DNA from: Poecilobothrus nobilitatus
Taxonomy: Eukaryota > Arthropoda > Insecta > Diptera > Dolichopodidae
Direction: 5' to 3'
NCBI GenBank assembly: GCA_947095535.1
Contig: OX352773.1
Location: 263,647,590 to 263,711,589, forward strand
DNA: 64,000 bases
The notes under the pieces are model-generated. The model saw only the letters and a list, made by a program, of their open reading frames with translations, was not told the origin of the DNA and searched no databases. Below, piece after piece: positions 60,699 to 64,000 of the stretch. Made by a program: the position numbers and the translations under genes. Every line of letters starts with the position of its first letter. Positions within the stretch are counted from its first letter, which is position 1.

Positions 60699-62204
60699 AA
60701 AAAAAAATTGAAGATGACTATATTCATATTTTTAACTTATTTTATTTCTGGACCTGCTTTTTTTTTCTTTAATTTAAATTAATTTGAATTTTTTTAAATG
60801 TTCGTTTTATTAAATTTAATTTTAAAAATATATAAGTAGGTATATAAAAAAATAATTTCTAAAATGTGCAATCATTTACCAGCATATTATTTACTTTTAT
60901 ATCACAAGTAAATTTTACGTATCTATAGTTAAAAACCCTAACCTTCTAGGGTTAACATTTTATTGAATTGAATAGAATTGAATACAAAAATTGTATGGTG
61001 TAAAGTCCTTTTACTTGTACAGTTTATTCTTATTAGATTATATAACATCAAAATATTATGATTTTTTGCCTTTCATGTTAAGAGTATATTTAAGAAGAAC
61101 TTTAAAAATGAAAAATAATTCTCAAATCTAGATGGTTTTTAAGTGGTTATTTTAAAACGTGTCGTTAGCTAGCAAAGTATATACATGATGAAGAGTCGAA
61201 GCAAAGTCTTTTCAAGAAATTTTAATTTACTAACTGCAATGAAAAGTTTTTAAATAGAAATTTACCTATGTTTAAAACTATATGGACTGAAAAGTTTAAT
61301 CAATATTTAATTTAAAAAAAAATTGATTTTAAGATCATGTTTTTAAATGGAAATTTCAATGAAAAATGAGGAAATTCTTTTATTAGCTTTGTAGCTAACA
61401 TATCTCAGAAGTAAACATTATCATCTCTGATATCAACGTCGCTATAATGTATGAGTGTCGACAGTGGCAATATAGAATGTGACGAACAAAAATCGTAACA
61501 ATGTCATGTAAATGTTAATTTTTTGTGACTATACGACACTGCTACATAAATGTTTTCAGAAACTTCAAAAAAATTGTAAACCTTAAACATTATATTCTTA
61601 CTATTTTACTCTTACACAAATTAAATCAAAAGATTAAATTACTAAATTTTATTAATCATTAAATTTTTTTTTAAATATTCGAAAATTTTATTATTTTAAA
61701 CTTTTCAAAATCTTAATCTTTATGCAAAAACAAATTTATAGAACAATTTTGAAAGATATATTATAGAAAAAATATGCCCTATCTTTCTAAAGACCTGCAA
61801 GACAAACCTAAAGACCTAAATTTAAGACCTGCAAATTCAATTCATATAAAAATTAAATTTGTATGGTTTATTTAAATACAAAATAAATATGGCGTACATC
61901 ACGTATAAATAATATGGCGAACGCAAGATATACTTTTAGGCGTTTTTACGAAACAATATTGTCACATTGTTTCCAAATAAGTAAAAATGTTTCTGTTACA
62001 TAACAAAATCGTAAAATAATGGACAAAACTATTTTTTTAACAATTTTATTAACGAGCTATGTTATATATACGAAACTTTTTAATTTACGTATCACTTCGT
62101 AAGAATTTCGACACATCATTCGAAATGATGACTAGAAATGTTACGTTTTTTCGTCTATTTGATCCCAAATTACTACTTGTAATAATTTTATAGTTAAATT
62201 AAAC
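60699..62204. other. AT-rich stretch, no gene seen
   Basis: GAGTGTCGACAGTGGCAATA (61453) and TGACTATACGACACTGCTAC (61536) are partly inverted, perhaps a decayed short element. ATGGCGTACATCACG and ATGGCGAACGCAAG recur near 61890-61925. No coding. Confidence 0.5.
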
Positions 62205-62780
62205 AAGGAAGAATGTAAACCAACGGTTTTTACAGATGCACATTTCCAAAAGACCCTACAAACTCTTTAGAATTATGACTCTGCATCAAAATTGAAAATA
62301 TCATAAGAAAAAATGTAAAAAAGAAAGAGACATTTTTTTGAATTTTAAAGGGACTCTACATAAGAAAAACCATTAACACATATAAAATTATAAAGTAAAT
62401 TAATTAAAAATGTTTGCTTTTTATTTTGGAAGAGATGTCTAAGTTACAGGTGTTTAAAAATAACAAAATTTAAATTTTTAAGCAAAAATAGCTCTTAAAC
62501 AGAGACTACTACAATAACATTTGGTTTGGTACTACGATAACATTTTCTGAGGAAACTTATATTAATTCTAAAAGTTCTTTTTCCCTCAAAATTTCAAATC
62601 CCTATTTAAAAGCGTGCCGGAGTTAAGTAGAAAGAAAAATCATACAAAATTTGTTTTTCACATAACAGTAAATTTAAATACATTTGTAAAGGTAAAAAAA
62701 AATTTGTAAACACACGGACGGACGAACAGAGTGAAACTAATTGGCACATTTTTTCAAAATTTTTTTGAAAATGTGCTAAA
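62205..62780 (-). repeat. Family D dispersed repeat, copy 8
   Basis: On plus it runs GGAAGAATGTAAACCAACGG, TTTTTACAGATGCACATTTC, CTTAAACAGAGACTACTAC, TTAATTCTAAAAGTTC, GCGTGCCGGAGTTAAG, TTTTCACATAACAGTAAATT and CACGGACGGACGAACAGAGT, ending GAAAATGTGCTAAA. Both ends are present, but the internal part next to the CCGTCC end is deleted. Confidence 0.85.
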
Positions 62781-62899
62781 CGTGTATTTTGAATACTATT
62801 ATATCTTTTACTTTAACTGAAGAGATTTTTACTTTAAGTGAAGACATTTGTAATAAAGTATGTTAATGTTAAAGTAAGAAAATACTTTAATATATTATA

Positions 62900-64000
62900 T
62901 ACTAGAAAATCCCCTGTGCAATTGCACAATTTCTATAGATTCAAAAACATTTGCGGTATCATACTGACTCCCTTAATAAACTACCTAAAAATTTCATTTT
63001 TACATCAGCACCATTAAAAAAACTTTGGTATCACTTACTTACTTGATGTAATAGAAAAAAAACATAAAACAAATCTGAACACATAAAATTAAAAATGTTA
63101 GGAACAGTTTATTAATTTTTTCACGCCGTTTTTTCGTGGCGGTAATTTTTGACAGTTTTTTAATCATTGAGAAAAAATGGTCCAAGCTAAAAACACATTC
63201 AGGGTAAAAGTTCGTGCCGATATCTCAAAAATTGTTTGAAACACATGTATAAAGTGCACAATAAAAACCGGCGAAAAGCCAACCAACACCAACCGCTACG
63301 ACATTTTTATTTTTGTTACATTTAAAATAATCCCAATAATCGAAATAATTTTAATATTTGTTAAAATTTTACCAGACTCTCTATTTTTCTTTAGTTTAAA
63401 AAAAAAATTTTTATGTCGATAAAAACAGTTGTTTTCGCCGCGAATTACTTTAATTACCAAAACTACTTTCAAGTCTTTTGCGTTTATTTTTTTTTTTGCT
63501 TGAAAAAAATTTGCTGAATTTATTTTATTTAAATGTACTTTGGAAGAGGTCTTTAGTATATTTAATAAAAGATTCATGTCTCTGATAATGTAATTTCATA
63601 AATTTTCGGGGCCTTTTTTTTTTGTGTGGGTCGTTTTCGACAGCTTTTTAATTTAATGGTCTAATAATAAATTAGTACAAAATTATGAATCTATTTTGAG
63701 AGAAGGCATCTAAAATGATATTTCCTATGTTATTTTTTCTCTTTTTTTTAAGAAAAATATCCATTTCTAAAATATTTAGTAAGTTTCTGATTTCTGTTAT
63801 GAAATATAATTAGCTAAGTCTGCCGAATTTTATATTAATAAAAAAAATTCGAATATTTTATGTTATATCAAAAATTCAGCTTAAAAAATCAAAATTCCAA
63901 CCTAAATAAACAAAACTACTTTAAAGTCTGTTGCGAAACTTTTACCAGCTTTTATAATAGTGAAAACAAAATCAAGAATAAAATCGGCCTATTATTTTTT
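62900..64000 (+). mobile_element. Possible Helitron-like element start, continuing beyond the window
   Basis: ATATACTAGAAAATCCCC is followed by the perfect palindrome TGTGCAATTGCACA (62915-62928), then ATCATACTGACTCCCTTAAT and AAACTACCTAAAAATTTCA. These phrases look like the 5' start of Helitron-like repeats. Further in, TTCGTGGCGGTAATTTTTGA then CAGTTTTTTAAT (63137) and GGTCGTTTTCGACAGCTTTT (63630) form a direct repeat about 490 bases apart. The end is not in the window, so class and extent are uncertain. Confidence 0.35.

Overview
The window is extremely A+T-rich animal DNA, roughly four-fifths A+T by eye, and reads as intergenic or intronic sequence from an insect genome. No intact protein-coding gene, rRNA gene or convincing functional tRNA gene was found. 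Almost every open frame is a short, low-complexity product of the base composition (runs of F, I, K, N, Y). Two clues suggest a fly, but neither is decisive. One is three copies of a repeat that begins with a TATACCC...GGGTATAATAAATTTG hairpin and carries a GTCCGTCCGTCCG block, a style I know from dipteran genomes. The other is Helitron-like ends with a CCGGGCAACGCCGGG hairpin. I cannot name a species.

What the window does hold is a dense layer of decayed mobile elements. (1) Three remnants of the C-terminal part of one non-LTR retrotransposon reverse transcriptase lie at 15.6-16.0 kb (-), 20.19-20.40 kb (+) and 55.6-56.1 kb (+). A possible ORF1/PHD-like fragment lies at 57.5 kb (-). (2) There are tRNA-derived SINEs of two groups. 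Group A, with an (AAT)n tail, is at 0.3, 20.6 and 45.8 kb. Group B, whose head begins GGGGCYTCGGTGGCC, is at 12.1, 12.4, 17.1, 49.6 and 52.3 kb. Four group B copies have target-site duplications readable by eye. (3) DNA-transposon derivatives include a pogo/Tigger-like element with TA ends at 36.2-36.8 kb, a piggyBac-like TTAA element at 60.2-60.7 kb, a TACAGGG-ended element at 24.97-25.43 kb, a foldback element at 16.65-17.50 kb that contains a SINE, and short hairpin elements at 19.6, 34.1 and 59.8 kb. (4) Helitron-like ends lie at 0.6, 19.0 and 62.9 kb. (5) An unnamed family of about 1 kb, called family D here, has eight copies at 2.2, 3.9, 13.6, 28.7, 31.7, 43.4, 47.4 and 62.2 kb. It carries CCGTCCGTCC at one end and the core TTACCGTTATGTGAAAACC.

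Layout: 0-5 kb holds SINE A, a Helitron end, a CA microsatellite and two D copies, one carrying a foldback insertion. 5-12 kb is AT-rich with a perfect 137-bp tandem duplication at 6 kb. 12-21 kb is the richest stretch: two adjacent SINEs, a D dimer, LINE pieces, a SINE inside a foldback, a Helitron and a nested hairpin. 21-36 kb is mostly simple sequence with two D copies. 36-44 kb has the pogo-like element and other repeats. 44-53 kb has a tandem array, a D copy and two SINEs. 55-64 kb has LINE pieces, the TATACCC repeat, the piggyBac-like element, a D copy and a Helitron-like start running out of the window. The elements do not form a gene system. The best candidates for new biology are a co-varying helix in the SINE head, re-use of one target motif by neighbouring SINEs, a minisatellite born inside a SINE promoter, and the uncharacterised family D.
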